Assembly: GCF_001484765.1 (NCBI RefSeq)
Contig: NZ_KQ947379.1
Span: forward strand, 181,939-245,938
Source: Entomohabitans teleogrylli
GTDB lineage: Bacteria; Pseudomonadota; Gammaproteobacteria; Enterobacterales; Enterobacteriaceae
DNA length: 64,000 nucleotides
Direction of reading: 5' to 3'
Positions 46,189-56,758 of this stretch are shown here, in pieces. The notes below the pieces were generated by a model. The model was not told where the DNA came from, searched no databases, and worked only from the letters and a program-made list of their open reading frames with translations. Numbering within the stretch: the first letter of the stretch is position 1; each line of letters starts with the position of its first letter. Position numbers and translations under genes: made by a program.

Positions 46189-46866
46189 ATGGAAATTAAT
46201 GAAAAATTACTGCGCCAGATTATTGAAGGTGTTTTGCAGGAGATGCAGGCCGGCGACAAACCCGTCTCTTTCTCCTCTTCCGGCGCCGCAGCGGCGCCTG
46301 CCCAGGCGCCAGCGGCGGCAAATGGCGGCTTCCTGACCGAAACCGGCGAAGCCCGGCCGGGCACCAGCCAGGATGAAGTGGTGATTGCCGTTGGACCGGC
46401 ATTTGGCCTCTCCCAGACCACCAATATGATAGGGGTACCGCATCAGGCGATTCTGCGTGAAGTGATTGCCGGAATTGAAGAAGAAGGCATTCGCGCCCGG
46501 GTCATTCGCTGCTTTAAATCCTCGGATGTAGCCTTTATCGCCGTGGAGGCCAACCGTCTGAGCGGTTCCGGCATCTCCATCGGCATTCAGTCGAAAGGCA
46601 CCACGGTTATCCACCAGCAGGGGCTGCCGCCGCTCTCAAACCTTGAGCTGTTCCCTCAGGCGCCGCTGCTGACCCTGGAAACTTATCGCCAGATCGGCAA
46701 AAACGCCGCCCGCTACGCCAAACGCGAATCGCCGCAGCCGGTGCCGACCCTTAATGATCAGATGGCGCGCCCGAAGTACCAGGCCAAATCCGCCATTCTG
46801 CACATTAAAGAGACCAAATATGTGGTCACCGGGAAGAATGCGCAGGAACTGCGCGTGGCTCTTTGA
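46189..46866 (+). CDS. pduD: Propanediol dehydratase medium subunit
   Basis: 225 residues. The first 18 ([18 protein letters not shown]) form the short amphipathic helix that targets the enzyme into the microcompartment, followed by an Ala/Pro-rich linker. The core ([39 protein letters not shown]) binds the B12 base. It starts 11 bp after pduC. Confidence 0.96.
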   Translation: MEINEKLLRQIIEGVLQEMQAGDKPVSFSSSGAAAAPAQAPAAANGGFLTETGEARPGTSQDEVVIAVGPAFGLSQTTNMIGVPHQAILREVIAGIEEEGIRARVIRCFKSSDVAFIAVEANRLSGSGISIGIQSKGTTVIHQQGLPPLSNLELFPQAPLLTLETYRQIGKNAARYAKRESPQPVPTLNDQMARPKYQAKSAILHIKETKYVVTGKNAQELRVAL

Positions 46867-46880
46867 CGAAGGACAACATG

Positions 46881-47408
46881 ATGAATGCTGAAGCAATTGA
46901 ATCCATGGTTCGCGATGTGCTCAGTCGCATGAACAGCCTGCAGGAAGGGGCGCCGGTCACCCCAGGCGCCAGCTGCGCGGCATCGGCCGGCGTCAGCGCC
47001 AAAGTGTCCGATTATCCGCTGGCTAACCGCCATCCGGAATGGGTGAAAACCGCCACTAACAAAACCCTCGACGATTTAACGCTGGAAAACGTGCTTAACG
47101 GTAGCGTAACGCCTCAGGATCTGCGCATCACGCCGGAGATCCTGCGTATTCAGGCGGCTATCGCCCGGGACGCGGGGCGCGATCGGCTGGCTATCAACTT
47201 CGAACGCGCCGCCGAACTGACCGCCGTGCCGGATGACCGCATCCTTGAGATATACAACGCCCTGCGCCCGTATCGCTCCAGCAAGCAGGAACTGTTGGCC
47301 ATTGCCGACGATCTGGAGAAGAACTACCGGGCCAACGTCTGCGCCGCCTACGTTCGCGAAGCCGCGGAGCTGTACGTACAGCGTAAAAAACTCAAGGGTG
47401 ATGACTAA
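46881..47408 (+). CDS. pduE: Propanediol dehydratase small subunit
   Basis: 175 residues from the ATG at 46881 (MNAEAIESMVRDVLSRMNSL), with AAGGA upstream; an ATG one codon earlier is equally placed, and the frame opens at 46863. The N-terminus is a predicted amphipathic helix. YPLANRHPEWVKTATNKTLDDLTLENVLNG (in two blocks) is characteristic. Completes the dehydratase. Confidence 0.95.
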   Translation: MNAEAIESMVRDVLSRMNSLQEGAPVTPGASCAASAGVSAKVSDYPLANRHPEWVKTATNKTLDDLTLENVLNGSVTPQDLRITPEILRIQAAIARDAGRDRLAINFERAAELTAVPDDRILEIYNALRPYRSSKQELLAIADDLEKNYRANVCAAYVREAAELYVQRKKLKGDD

Positions 47409-47426
47409 CCGGCTCAGGAAACGGCT

Positions 47427-49262
47427 ATGCGATATATAGCAGGTGTCGACATTGGTAACTCCTCCACGGAAGTGGCGCTGGCGCGCTGCGAACCGGACGG
47501 CGCGCTGACGGTGATCGCCAGCGCGCTGGCGGAAACCACCGGGATCAAAGGCACGCAGCGTAACGTGTTCGGGATTCGCGAAGCCCTTGACCGGGTGGCG
47601 GCGAATGCCGGTATCGCCGTCAGCGATATTTCGTTTATCCGCATCAACGAAGCGACGCCGGTGATCGGCGACGTGGCGATGGAAACCATCACCGAGACGG
47701 TGATCACCGAATCCACCATGATCGGTCACAACCCGAAAACGCCGGGCGGCGCCGGTCTCGGGGTCGGGACCACCATCACGCTGGATGAGTTGATGACCCG
47801 CTCGCCCACCCAGCCGTATATCCTGGTGGTGCCCGCCACGGTGGATTTCGCCGCCGTGGCCCAGGTGGTCAACGCCGCGCTGCGCGCCGGTTATGACATT
47901 ACCGGCATTATTCTGCAGCGCGACGACGGCGTACTGGTCAATAACCGTCTCGATAAACCGCTGCCGATTGTTGACGAAGTGCTGCATATCGATCGCATTC
48001 CCATGGGCATGCTCGCCGCCGTCGAGGTGGCGCTGCCCGGAAAAGTGATCGAAAACCTCTCCAACCCCTATGGCATCGCCACCGTTTTCTCCCTCAGCGC
48101 TGAGGAGACCAAAAATATCGTCCCGGTAGCCCGGGCGCTGATTGGCAACCGCTCCGCGGTGGTGGTGAAAACCCCCAGCGGCGATGTGAAAGCGCGCACC
48201 ATTCCGGCCGGTAATCTGGAGCTTAACGCCCAGGGCCGTACTCTGCGCATCGATGTCGCCGCCGGCGCGGAAGCGATTATGAAAGCGGTGGACAGCCTCG
48301 GCGCACTGGACAACGTCACCGGCGAAGCAGGCACCAATATCGGCGGCATGCTGGAACACGTGCGCCAGACCATGGCGGAACTGACCAACAAACCGAGCAG
48401 CGAGATCTTTATTCAGGATCTGCTGGCGGTGGATACCGCGGTGCCGGTCAGCGTCACCGGCGGTCTGGCCGGGGAGTTTTCCCTCGAACAGGCGGTGGGT
48501 ATCGCCTCGATGGTGAAATCCGATCGCCTGCAGATGGCGCGCATCGCCAGTGAAATCGAACACACCCTGCACGTCGAAGTCCAGGTGGGCGGCGCCGAGG
48601 CGGAAGCGGCGATTCTCGGCGCGCTGACCACCCCGGGCACCCGCACGCCGCTGGCGATCCTCGACCTTGGCGCCGGCTCCACCGATGCCTCGATCATCAA
48701 TGCCAGCGGCGAGATTGTCGCCACCCATCTGGCCGGCGCCGGGGATATGGTCACCATGATCATCGCCCGGGAACTGGGCCTCGACGACCGCTATCTGGCC
48801 GAAGAGGTGAAAAAGTACCCGCTGGCGAAAGTGGAAAGCCTGTTCCACCTGCGCCACGAAGACGGCAGCGTGCAGTTCTTCCCGCAGCCGCTGCCGCCAT
48901 CAGTCTTCGCCCGGCTGTGCGTGGTGAAACCCGACGAACTGGTACCGCTGCCCGGCGATTATTCGCTGGAAAAAGTGCGGCATATCCGGCGCAGCGCCAA
49001 AGAGCGGGTTTTCGTCACTAACGCCCTGCGCGCCCTGCGCCAGGTCAGCCCCACCGGCAACATCCGCGATATTCCCTTTGTGGTGCTGGTGGGCGGCTCG
49101 TCGCTGGACTTTGAAGTCCCGCAACTGGTGACCGACGCGCTGGCCCAGTACCGACTGGTGGCCGGACGCGGCAACATCCGCGCCTGCGAAGGGCCGCGCA
49201 ACGCGGTGGCCACCGGGCTGATCCTCGCCCGGCAAAAGGAGCTGAAGCATGGATCTGAGTAA
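47427..49262 (+). CDS. pduG: Diol dehydratase reactivase large subunit
   Basis: 611 residues. MRYIAGVDIGNSSTEVALAR is the actin-like ATPase start; DLGAGSTDASIINASGEIV is a second phosphate loop. It removes damaged cobalamin from inactivated PduCDE using ATP, with PduH. Overlaps pduH by 14 bp. Confidence 0.96.
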   Translation: MRYIAGVDIGNSSTEVALARCEPDGALTVIASALAETTGIKGTQRNVFGIREALDRVAANAGIAVSDISFIRINEATPVIGDVAMETITETVITESTMIGHNPKTPGGAGLGVGTTITLDELMTRSPTQPYILVVPATVDFAAVAQVVNAALRAGYDITGIILQRDDGVLVNNRLDKPLPIVDEVLHIDRIPMGMLAAVEVALPGKVIENLSNPYGIATVFSLSAEETKNIVPVARALIGNRSAVVVKTPSGDVKARTIPAGNLELNAQGRTLRIDVAAGAEAIMKAVDSLGALDNVTGEAGTNIGGMLEHVRQTMAELTNKPSSEIFIQDLLAVDTAVPVSVTGGLAGEFSLEQAVGIASMVKSDRLQMARIASEIEHTLHVEVQVGGAEAEAAILGALTTPGTRTPLAILDLGAGSTDASIINASGEIVATHLAGAGDMVTMIIARELGLDDRYLAEEVKKYPLAKVESLFHLRHEDGSVQFFPQPLPPSVFARLCVVKPDELVPLPGDYSLEKVRHIRRSAKERVFVTNALRALRQVSPTGNIRDIPFVVLVGGSSLDFEVPQLVTDALAQYRLVAGRGNIRACEGPRNAVATGLILARQKELKHGSE

Positions 49263-49590
49263 CGACAGCCCGACAATCCTGATCTACGCCAGCGCCCCAC
49301 AGGCGCTGTGGCAGGAGGTGCTGTTCGGCATTGAAGAGGAAGGTATTCCCTGGCAGTGGCTGGCTGCCGGCGAAGACCAGGACGCGCTGGAACAGATGGC
49401 CTGGCAGGCGGCGAACCGTTCGCCGCTACTGGTCGGGCTGGCCTGTAACAGCGCAGAGATTGTAGTTCATTACCGTCATTTACCGGTCGACGCGCCGTTA
49501 TTTCGCCTCGGCCGGCAACAAGAGAACGCAGACCTGCGGCATCTGGGCAACAACGCCGCCAGGCTGGTGAAAGGGCTACCGTTCCGGTAA
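49249..49590 (+). CDS. pduH: Diol dehydratase reactivase small subunit
   Basis: 113 residues ([29 protein letters not shown] in two blocks; [16 protein letters not shown]). It shares its fold with the medium dehydratase subunit and swaps places with it during reactivation. Starts within the end of pduG. Confidence 0.93.
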   Translation: MDLSNDSPTILIYASAPQALWQEVLFGIEEEGIPWQWLAAGEDQDALEQMAWQAANRSPLLVGLACNSAEIVVHYRHLPVDAPLFRLGRQQENADLRHLGNNAARLVKGLPFR

Positions 49591-49619
49591 GCCGCTATTT
49601 AGCAAAGGAGAAAGACAAC

Positions 49620-49895
49620 ATGAATAACGCACTGGGACTGGTTGAAACAAAAGGTCTGGTGGGCGCCATTGAGGCAGCGGATGCGATGGTCAAATCCGCC
49701 AACGTACAACTGGTGGGATACGAAAAAATCGGTTCCGGCCTGGTAACGGTGATGGTACGCGGCGATGTCGGCGCGGTAAAAGCGGCGGTTGACGCCGGCG
49801 CCGCCGCAGCCAGCGTGGTGGGCGAAGTGAAATCCTGCCATGTCATCCCGCGTCCGCACAGCGACGTGGAGGCCATTCTGCCGAAGTCAGCCTGA
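49620..49895 (+). CDS. pduJ: Microcompartment shell protein PduJ
   Basis: 91 residues, one BMC domain ([40 protein letters not shown]). Close paralogue of PduA and one of the major hexameric shell proteins. Preceded by AAAGGAGAAAG, a strong ribosome site, in line with a high shell dose. Confidence 0.96.
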   Translation: MNNALGLVETKGLVGAIEAADAMVKSANVQLVGYEKIGSGLVTVMVRGDVGAVKAAVDAGAAAASVVGEVKSCHVIPRPHSDVEAILPKSA

Positions 49896-49915
49896 CCGGA
49901 AACAGGGAGCACAGC

Positions 49916-50443
49916 GTGAAAACATCTTTAGGACTACTGGAAGTGAGCGGTCTGGCGCTGGCGATCCGCTGCGCGGACGCCATGGCCAAAGCGGCCTCCG
50001 TCACGCTGCTCGGCATGGAGAAAACCAACGGTTCGGGCTGGACCGTTGTTGAGATAACCGGCGATGTGGCGTCCGTGCAGTCGGCTATCGCCACCGGCGC
50101 GGATCTGGCCCGGCAGTTAAACGGGTTGGTGGCGCAGAAGGTGATAGCCCGCCCGGCGCAGGGGTTAATGGCCCATCAGGAGAAACGCGGCGCCCCGGCG
50201 CAACCGGTCCGTGCCGCTTCCCTGCCTGAGCCTGAACCGGCCCCCGCGCCGACGCCGCTAACGCCGGTCAACGAAACCGCGCCGCAGCAGGCTGAGGACG
50301 CTGAGAGCGCTGCGCCCGCGCCGCAACAGCCCGAACCGGCGGCGCCTGCGCGGGTGAGCTGTAACCTGTGTCTGGATCCCGCCTGTCCGCGGCAGAAAGG
50401 CGAGCCGCGCGCAGTCTGTATTCACAACGGTAAAAAGAGGTAA
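49916..50443 (+). CDS. pduK: Microcompartment shell protein PduK
   Basis: 175 residues from a GTG start. An N-terminal BMC domain (SLGLLEVSGLALAIRCADAM) is followed by a long Pro/Ala/Glu-rich linker (about 95-145) and a C-terminal cysteine motif (CNLCLDPACPRQKGEPRAVC) that probably binds a metal or Fe-S cluster. Minor shell protein. Confidence 0.94.
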   Translation: MKTSLGLLEVSGLALAIRCADAMAKAASVTLLGMEKTNGSGWTVVEITGDVASVQSAIATGADLARQLNGLVAQKVIARPAQGLMAHQEKRGAPAQPVRAASLPEPEPAPAPTPLTPVNETAPQQAEDAESAAPAPQQPEPAAPARVSCNLCLDPACPRQKGEPRAVCIHNGKKR

Positions 50444-50449
50444 TCGCTG

Positions 50450-51082
50450 ATGGACAGAACGTTGCTGGAACCGGTGGTGAATAAAGTGCTGGAAGAGATG
50501 CGCCAGCGCCCTATTCCGCTTGGCGTCTCAAACCGCCATATCCACCTGTCGCAGCAGGATTACGACCGTCTGTTTCCCGGCCAGCCGATTGCGCAAAAAA
50601 AGGCCCTGCTGCAGCCGGGCCAGTATGCCGCCGAGCAGACGGTCAACCTGGTAGGCCCCAAAGGCACGATTAAAAACGTGCGCCTGCTCGGCCCGCTGCG
50701 CGGCGACAGTCAGGTGGAGATTTCACGCACCGACGCCCGTACTTTGGGTATTGCCGCGCCGCTGCGTATGTCCGGCGACCTGCGGGGGACGCCGGGGATT
50801 CGCCTGGTGAGCGCCGACGGCGAAGTCGAACTGCAACAGGGCGTGATCGTCGCCCAGCGCCACATTCATATGTCGCCGCTGGATGCGCTAATCCTGCGCG
50901 TCGCCCACGGCGATATGGTGCAGGTAGCCATAGCAAGCGAGGGCCGGCGCCTGGTATTCGACCAGGTGGCGATCCGCGTCTCACCGCAAATGCGCCTGGA
51001 GATGCATATCGACACCGACGAAGCCAACGCCGCCGGGGCCGATAGCCCTGACGCCCGGGCGATGCTGGTAACGCCGCCATGA
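50450..51082 (+). CDS. pduL: Phosphotransacylase PduL
   Basis: 210 residues. The N-terminal helix (LLEPVVNKVLEEMRQRP) targets it to the compartment. Two zinc-site motifs, SNRHIHLSQQDY and AQRHIHMSPLDA, are intact. It converts propionyl-CoA to propionyl phosphate and recycles CoA inside the shell. Overlaps pduM by 4 bp. Confidence 0.96.
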   Translation: MDRTLLEPVVNKVLEEMRQRPIPLGVSNRHIHLSQQDYDRLFPGQPIAQKKALLQPGQYAAEQTVNLVGPKGTIKNVRLLGPLRGDSQVEISRTDARTLGIAAPLRMSGDLRGTPGIRLVSADGEVELQQGVIVAQRHIHMSPLDALILRVAHGDMVQVAIASEGRRLVFDQVAIRVSPQMRLEMHIDTDEANAAGADSPDARAMLVTPP

Positions 51083-51567
51083 CAGCCGCGGACATCGGCG
51101 CCATCGTCAACCGGGTACTGGCGCTGCTACAGGCCCGGGAGCGTCAGGTGTATGCCGTCACGGCGGAGCAACTGCGCCGCGGGCTGGACGCCGCTATCCC
51201 GGTTCACCACGCCACGCTACATGTGCGCATGGCGGATATCGCTCTGCTGGACAGTCTGGCGGAGCGGGACGCCGACGACCCGGCGGTGGCGGCGCTACTC
51301 GATGCGCTGTCATGGGGCATGCGCGTCCATATTTCGTTGCACGCCCGGCAGCTGGGCGCGCTGTCGGTAAAAAAACTGGCCCGTTTGCCCCTGAGCCTCG
51401 CCGACCACCAGGGATTCCGCGTCTGGCTGCATCCGGGGAGCGTCGTCAGCTTCCGGGATGTGGCGGGCAAAGACGGCTGGCTGGTGGTGCCCCGTAAAAC
51501 GGTCATCACGCCGCTGGCCAGCGAGGCGATGCAGCGCCGCTCACTTCATTTACTGAGGCAGGAGTAG
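51079..51567 (+). CDS. pduM: Microcompartment assembly protein PduM
   Basis: 162 residues. LPLSLADHQGFRVWLHPGSVVSFRDV and KDGWLVVPRKTVITPLA (in blocks) match PduM. In Salmonella it is needed for proper shell formation; its biochemical role is unknown. Confidence 0.9.
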   Translation: MTAADIGAIVNRVLALLQARERQVYAVTAEQLRRGLDAAIPVHHATLHVRMADIALLDSLAERDADDPAVAALLDALSWGMRVHISLHARQLGALSVKKLARLPLSLADHQGFRVWLHPGSVVSFRDVAGKDGWLVVPRKTVITPLASEAMQRRSLHLLRQE

Positions 51568-51570
51568 ATC

Positions 51571-51846
51571 ATGTATCTGGCACGCGTAACAGGTTCGGTG
51601 GTTTCCACACAAAAATCACCCTCATTGACCGGCAAAAAATTATTGCTGGTGCGGCGCGTCAATGATGATGGCGCATTTGACGGCGCCCGCTCGCTGCCGG
51701 ATGAAGTCGCCGTGGACTCCGTCGGCGCCGGCGAGGGCGAGCTGGTGTTGGTCACCTGCGGCTCCAGCGCCCGCCGGGTATTCCCGGAACCCAACGACGC
51801 CATCGATCAGGCCATTGTCGCGATTGTCGACAACGTGTCGCGTTAA
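51571..51846 (+). CDS. pduN: Microcompartment vertex protein PduN (EutN/CcmL)
   Basis: 91 residues of the BMC-P family ([41 protein letters not shown]). It forms pentamers at the corners of the shell. A 3-bp gap follows pduM. Confidence 0.95.
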   Translation: MYLARVTGSVVSTQKSPSLTGKKLLLVRRVNDDGAFDGARSLPDEVAVDSVGAGEGELVLVTCGSSARRVFPEPNDAIDQAIVAIVDNVSR

Positions 51847-51860
51847 AGGGAGCTGAAGTT

Positions 51861-52874
51861 ATGGCTATTTACACCCGCACCGGCGACAAGGGAACCACCT
51901 CCCTGTTTACCGGCCAGCGCGTCAGCAAAACCCATCCCCGGGTGGAAGCCTACGGCACGCTGGATGAGCTGAACGCCACCCTGAGCCTGAGCGCCAAAGC
52001 GGTGGGTCTGGCGGAAAATCGCCAGTTGCTGGAGGCGCTCCAGCACCAGATTTTTTATTTCAGCGCTGAACTGGCCAGCGAAAGCACGGCCCCCGATCCG
52101 GCCAGGCGCTACATCTGTAGCGAAGATATCGCCGCGCTGGAAAAAGCCATTGATCGTTGCATGAGCGCGGTGCCGCCGGTGAAGAGTTTTATTTTACCCG
52201 GCACCAGCGAAGCCGGCAGTCGCTTACACCTGGCGCGCACTCTCGCCCGCCGCGCCGAACGGCGGCTGGTGGAGCTGGCGGAACAGGTCGCCGTGCGCCA
52301 GGTATTGATGCAATACATCAACCGTTTGTCGGACTGCCTGTACGCGCTGGCCAGAGCCGAAGACCACCACGCGCAGTTGGCGTGTATCACCCGCCGGGTG
52401 ATGGAGCGCTACCTGGCGGCGGTCAATCAGGCGCCGCAGGCGACTCCCGGGGCCAGCGATGCGCCACTCAATTTTCATGATACCCACACGCTGATGAAAC
52501 ATGCGATGCAGGCCGCCCTGGAACTCCAGGTACCGGTGGTCATCAGCGTGGTGGATGACCGGGGACTGCCGGTCATGACGTACCGGATGCCGGATACTCT
52601 GCTGGTCAGCAACAGCCTGGCGCCGAAGAAAGCCTGGACCGCGGTGGCGATGAAAGCGCCGACCCACACCCTGAGCGATATCGTTCAGCCCGGCCAGGCG
52701 CTGGCGGGGCTTGAAGCCATGATGAATGGCGACGTGGTGACGTTTGGCGGCGGCTACCCGCTGTGGCGCCACGGGCGAATTATCGGCGGGCTGGGGATCA
52801 GCGGCGGCAGCGTTGAACAGGACATGCATATTGCACAGGCGGCCATTGAGGCTGCCCATTTGAGGAAAGGATAA
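51861..52874 (+). CDS. pduO: Cob(I)alamin adenosyltransferase PduO
   Basis: 337 residues, two domains. Residues 1-190 are the PduO-type adenosyltransferase (YTRTGDKGTTSLFTGQRVSK; FILPGTSEAGSRLHLARTL AR-type region). Residues about 205-337 are a GlcG/HbpS-like domain (VISVVDDRGLPVMTYRMPD; GGGYPLWRHGRIIGGLGISG) of uncertain function that may bind haem or cobalamin. It regenerates adenosylcobalamin for PduCDE. Confidence 0.95.
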   Translation: MAIYTRTGDKGTTSLFTGQRVSKTHPRVEAYGTLDELNATLSLSAKAVGLAENRQLLEALQHQIFYFSAELASESTAPDPARRYICSEDIAALEKAIDRCMSAVPPVKSFILPGTSEAGSRLHLARTLARRAERRLVELAEQVAVRQVLMQYINRLSDCLYALARAEDHHAQLACITRRVMERYLAAVNQAPQATPGASDAPLNFHDTHTLMKHAMQAALELQVPVVISVVDDRGLPVMTYRMPDTLLVSNSLAPKKAWTAVAMKAPTHTLSDIVQPGQALAGLEAMMNGDVVTFGGGYPLWRHGRIIGGLGISGGSVEQDMHIAQAAIEAAHLRKG

Positions 52875-54265
52875 TGAATAACAGTGAACTGGAAACCCTC
52901 ATTCGCAACATTCTGACCGAACAACTGGCGGCGCCTCAGCCGGCGGCTGGCGGCCAGAACGGGATCTTCACCAGCGTCGATCTGGCCATCAACGCCGCCT
53001 GGAAAGCGTTTGTGCGTTTTCAGCAGTGTCCACTGAAAACCCGTCATGCCATCATCGACGCCATCCGCAGCGATATCGCGCCACACCTGGCCGATTTGTC
53101 CCGGGAAGGGGCCGATGAAACCGGTATGGGCAATCAGGAAGATAAGTTGCTGAAAAACCGCGCCGCGCTGGAAAACACCCCAGGAGTGGAGGATTTAATT
53201 ACCACCGCCCTGACCGGCGACGAAGGCATGGTACTGTTTGAATATTCGCCGTTCGGGGTGATTGGCTCCGTGGCGCCAAGTACTAACCCGACAGAAACCA
53301 TTATTAATAACAGCATCAGCATGCTGGCGGCGGGCAACGCCGTCTACTTCAGCCCGCACCCGGGGGCCAAAAACGTCTCCCTGAAATTGATCGCCATGAT
53401 CGAAGAGATCGCCTTTAAATGCTGCGGTATCCGCAACCTGGTGGTGACCGTCGCCGAGCCGACCTTTGAAGCCACCCGGCAGATGATGGCCCACGACAAA
53501 ATCGCCCTGCTGGCCATTACCGGCGGCCCCGGCATTGTGATGATGGGGATGAAGAGCGGCAAAAAAGTGATCGGCGCCGGCGCCGGCAACCCGCCGTGTC
53601 TGGTGGATGAAACCGCCGAACTGGTGAAAGCCGCCCAGGATATCGTCAGCGGCGCCTCCTTTGACTACAACCTGCCGTGTATCGCCGAGAAAAGCGTCAT
53701 TGTGGTGGACTGCGTGGCGGACCGGCTTATCGAACAGATGCAGTTGTTCGACGCGCTGCTGATCAAGGGCGACGATGTCAACACTCTGCGGCGCGTCTGC
53801 CTGACGCCGGAAGGCCATGCCAATAAGTCACTGGTCGGTAAGAGCCCGATGGCGCTGTTACAGGCCGCCGGCCTGCCGGTGCCCGCCAAAGCGCCGCGCC
53901 TGCTGATTGTCGAAGTACCGGGCGACGATGCGCTGGTGACCAGCGAACAGTTGATGCCGCTGCTGCCTATCGTGCGGGTAGCCGATTTTGACGCGGCGCT
54001 GGAACTGGCGCTCCAGGTGGAGGGCGGTCTGCACCACACGGCAATCATGCACTCCCAGAACGTGTCGCGCCTTAACCTCGCGGCGCGGCGCCTGCAGACA
54101 TCGATTTTTGTCAAAAACGGCCCGTCTTATGCCGGTATCGGCGTCGGCGGCGAAGGTTTCACCACCTTCACCATCGCCACGCCAACCGGTGAAGGCACCA
54201 CCTCAGCCCGCACTTTTGCCCGCTCGCGGCGCTGCGTGCTGACCAACGGTTTTTCGATACGCTAA
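52874..54265 (+). CDS. pduP: CoA-acylating propionaldehyde dehydrogenase PduP
   Basis: 463 residues. N-terminal targeting helix (NNSELETLIRNILTEQL). Catalytic Cys269 lies in DYNLPCIAEKSVIV; APSTNPTETIINN and IGAGAGNPPCLVDE are family motifs. It oxidises propionaldehyde to propionyl-CoA with NAD+. Its ATG overlaps the pduO stop (TAATG). Confidence 0.96.
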   Translation: MNNSELETLIRNILTEQLAAPQPAAGGQNGIFTSVDLAINAAWKAFVRFQQCPLKTRHAIIDAIRSDIAPHLADLSREGADETGMGNQEDKLLKNRAALENTPGVEDLITTALTGDEGMVLFEYSPFGVIGSVAPSTNPTETIINNSISMLAAGNAVYFSPHPGAKNVSLKLIAMIEEIAFKCCGIRNLVVTVAEPTFEATRQMMAHDKIALLAITGGPGIVMMGMKSGKKVIGAGAGNPPCLVDETAELVKAAQDIVSGASFDYNLPCIAEKSVIVVDCVADRLIEQMQLFDALLIKGDDVNTLRRVCLTPEGHANKSLVGKSPMALLQAAGLPVPAKAPRLLIVEVPGDDALVTSEQLMPLLPIVRVADFDAALELALQVEGGLHHTAIMHSQNVSRLNLAARRLQTSIFVKNGPSYAGIGVGGEGFTTFTIATPTGEGTTSARTFARSRRCVLTNGFSIR

Positions 54266-54277
54266 GGCGGTTCCGGG

Positions 54278-55390
54278 ATGAAAAAATTTTCATTGCAGAC
54301 CCGGTTATTCAGCGGCGAGGGCAGCCTGGCGGCCCTCTCCCGCTTCCACCGGCAGAAAATATGGGTTATCTGCGACGCCTTCCTCGCCCAGTCGCCGCTG
54401 CTGAAGGTCCTGAAAGCGGCGCTGCCGGAAGACAACCAGGTCACCGTATTCAGCGACATCACCCCGGACCCGACCATCGGCACCGTGGCGAAGGGCATCG
54501 AGCAAATGCAGCAGTTGCGCCCGGAGGTGGTGATCGGCTTTGGCGGCGGTTCCGCCATGGACGCGGCGAAGGCCATTGTCTGGTTTTGCCGCCAGCAGGG
54601 GATCGAAATCAACACTTGTGTGGCGATCCCTACCACCAGCGGCACCGGCTCAGAGGTGACCAGCGCCTGCGTGATCAGCGACCCGGACAGGGGCATCAAA
54701 TACCCGCTATTCGACAACGATATCTACCCGGATCTGGCGATCCTCGATCCCGCTCTGGTGGTGAGCGTTCCGCCGGCGATTACCGCCAACACCGGGATGG
54801 ATGTGTTAACCCATGCCCTGGAAGCTTATGTCTCGCCGCAGGCCAGCGATTTTACCGACGCGCTGGCGGAAAAGGCCGCCAGCCAGGTGTTTAACTACCT
54901 GCCCACCGCCTGCCGTAAAGGAGACTGCCTGGCGACCCGCGGCAAAATGCACAATGCCTCCACCCTTGCCGGCATGGCCTTTGCCCAGTCAGGGCTGGGG
55001 CTGAATCACGCCATCGCCCACCAGTTGGGCGGCCAGTTTCATGTCGCCCACGGGTTAGCCAACGCTCTACTGCTGGTGCCGGTGATCCGCTACAACGCCG
55101 CGGATCCGCGCGCCATGAAGCGCTATGCCCGCCTGGCCCGGGCCTGCCTGCTGGCGCCTGCCGGCAGCGATGACCGCAGCGCCCTGAACCTGTTGATCGC
55201 CAGAATCGAACAGTTAAAACAGCAGTGCGGTCTGCCGGGGATGCGCGATGCGCTGAAAGTGGACCGCGCCACTTTCCGGGCGCGAATCCCGGAAATGGTC
55301 AGCGCCGCGCTGGCCGATGTCACTCTGCGCACCACGCCGCGCCCGGCGGATAGCCGGGCTATCACCACGCTGCTGGAGTCATTGTTATGA
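54278..55390 (+). CDS. pduQ: Iron-dependent 1-propanol dehydrogenase PduQ
   Basis: 370 residues of the group III alcohol dehydrogenases. VIGFGGGSAMDAAKAI binds NAD; the iron ligands are in LNHAIAHQLGG and FHVAHGLANA. It reduces propionaldehyde to 1-propanol, regenerating NAD+ inside the shell. Overlaps pduS by 4 bp. Confidence 0.95.
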   Translation: MKKFSLQTRLFSGEGSLAALSRFHRQKIWVICDAFLAQSPLLKVLKAALPEDNQVTVFSDITPDPTIGTVAKGIEQMQQLRPEVVIGFGGGSAMDAAKAIVWFCRQQGIEINTCVAIPTTSGTGSEVTSACVISDPDRGIKYPLFDNDIYPDLAILDPALVVSVPPAITANTGMDVLTHALEAYVSPQASDFTDALAEKAASQVFNYLPTACRKGDCLATRGKMHNASTLAGMAFAQSGLGLNHAIAHQLGGQFHVAHGLANALLLVPVIRYNAADPRAMKRYARLARACLLAPAGSDDRSALNLLIARIEQLKQQCGLPGMRDALKVDRATFRARIPEMVSAALADVTLRTTPRPADSRAITTLLESLL

Positions 55391-56757
55391 GCGCGATTGC
55401 CGTCATTGATTCGCCAGCCGGAGAGCTGGTTACCCGCGACAGAGAAATTATCCTTGAGCGCGTGCGCCGCGCCGGGGTGGTCGGCGCCGGCGGCGCCGGG
55501 TTCCCGACGGCGGTGAAATTACAGGCCCAGGTAGAAACCTTTCTGGTTAATGCCGCCGAATGCGAACCGCTACTGAAGGTAGACCAGCAGTTAATGCCCC
55601 GCCAGGCGGCGCGTCTGGTGCGCGGACTGTGCTACGGCATGGCGGCAACCGGCGCCCGGGAAGGGGTAATCGCCCTGAAAGCCAAGTATCAGCCGGCCAT
55701 CGACGCTCTGACGCCGCTGCTGCCGCCGCAAATCCGCCTGCACATTCTGCCGGATATCTACCCCGCCGGCGATGAAGTGATCACCATCTGGCTGGCGACC
55801 GGCAAGCGGGTACCGCCCGCGGCGCTGCCCGGGAGCGTCGGCGTGGTGGTCAACAACGTGCAGACGCTGCTGAACGTCGCCCGGGCCGTAGAGCAGGAGT
55901 GGCCGGTCACCCGCCGCACCCTGACGGTAAACGGCGCGGTGGCCCGTCCGGTCACCGTGACAGTCCCGCTGGGCGTCACCCTGGCGGAAGTTCTGGCGCT
56001 GGCCGGCGGCGCAACGCTGCCCAACCCGGGTTTCATCAACGGCGGACCGATGATGGGACACCTGGTGACCGACCTGAACACCCCGGTCACCAAAACCACC
56101 GGCGGATTGCTGGTACTGCCGGAAGATCACATTCTGATCAAACGACGGATGCGCGATGTGCGTACCCAACTGGCCATCGCCCGTACGGTATGCGAACAGT
56201 GTCGCCTGTGTACCGAGCTGTGTCCGCGCCATCTGATCGGCCATGAACTATCGCCGCATCTGCTGGTGCGCGCCGTGAACTATCAGCAGGTCGCCACACC
56301 GCAGACGCTGCTGGCGGCCCTGACCTGCTCAGAATGTAACGTTTGTGAAAGCGTCGCCTGCCCGGTGGATATTTCCCCGATGCAGATCAACCGAATGCTC
56401 AAACAGCAGTTGCGCGCCGAGGGCGCCCGCTATGAAGGGCCGCTGCGCGAAGCCGATCCGATGGCCAGGCACCGTCTGGTGCCGGTTAAACGGCTGATCC
56501 AGAAACTGGACCTGACCGACTGGTATCACGAAGCCCCCTTTGACGACACGCCTTATCAGCCGCAGCAGGTCACGCTGGCCCTGCGTCAGCATATCGGCGC
56601 GCCGGCCGAGCCCTGCGTCAGCGTCGGCGATTCGGTCAGCCACGGCCAGTTGATTGCCGCGCCGCCGCAAGACGCCCTCGGGGCGCCGGTGCATGCCAGC
56701 ATCAGCGGCACCGTCAGCACGATTTCATCAACAACCATTACACTGGCGCGAGGTTGA
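55387..56757 (+). CDS. pduS: Cobalamin reductase PduS
   Basis: 456 residues, RnfC-like. [17 protein letters not shown] is the flavin/nucleotide loop. Two [4Fe-4S] motifs are intact: [17 protein letters not shown] and [17 protein letters not shown]. It reduces cob(III)/(II)alamin for PduO. Confidence 0.95.
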   Translation: MSAIAVIDSPAGELVTRDREIILERVRRAGVVGAGGAGFPTAVKLQAQVETFLVNAAECEPLLKVDQQLMPRQAARLVRGLCYGMAATGAREGVIALKAKYQPAIDALTPLLPPQIRLHILPDIYPAGDEVITIWLATGKRVPPAALPGSVGVVVNNVQTLLNVARAVEQEWPVTRRTLTVNGAVARPVTVTVPLGVTLAEVLALAGGATLPNPGFINGGPMMGHLVTDLNTPVTKTTGGLLVLPEDHILIKRRMRDVRTQLAIARTVCEQCRLCTELCPRHLIGHELSPHLLVRAVNYQQVATPQTLLAALTCSECNVCESVACPVDISPMQINRMLKQQLRAEGARYEGPLREADPMARHRLVPVKRLIQKLDLTDWYHEAPFDDTPYQPQQVTLALRQHIGAPAEPCVSVGDSVSHGQLIAAPPQDALGAPVHASISGTVSTISSTTITLARG

Positions 56758-56758
56758 T

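Noticed and set aside
47076..48857. 593-codon open frame opposite pduE/pduG
   Set aside because: Covers two well-recognised genes on the other strand; its product shows no recognisable family motif.
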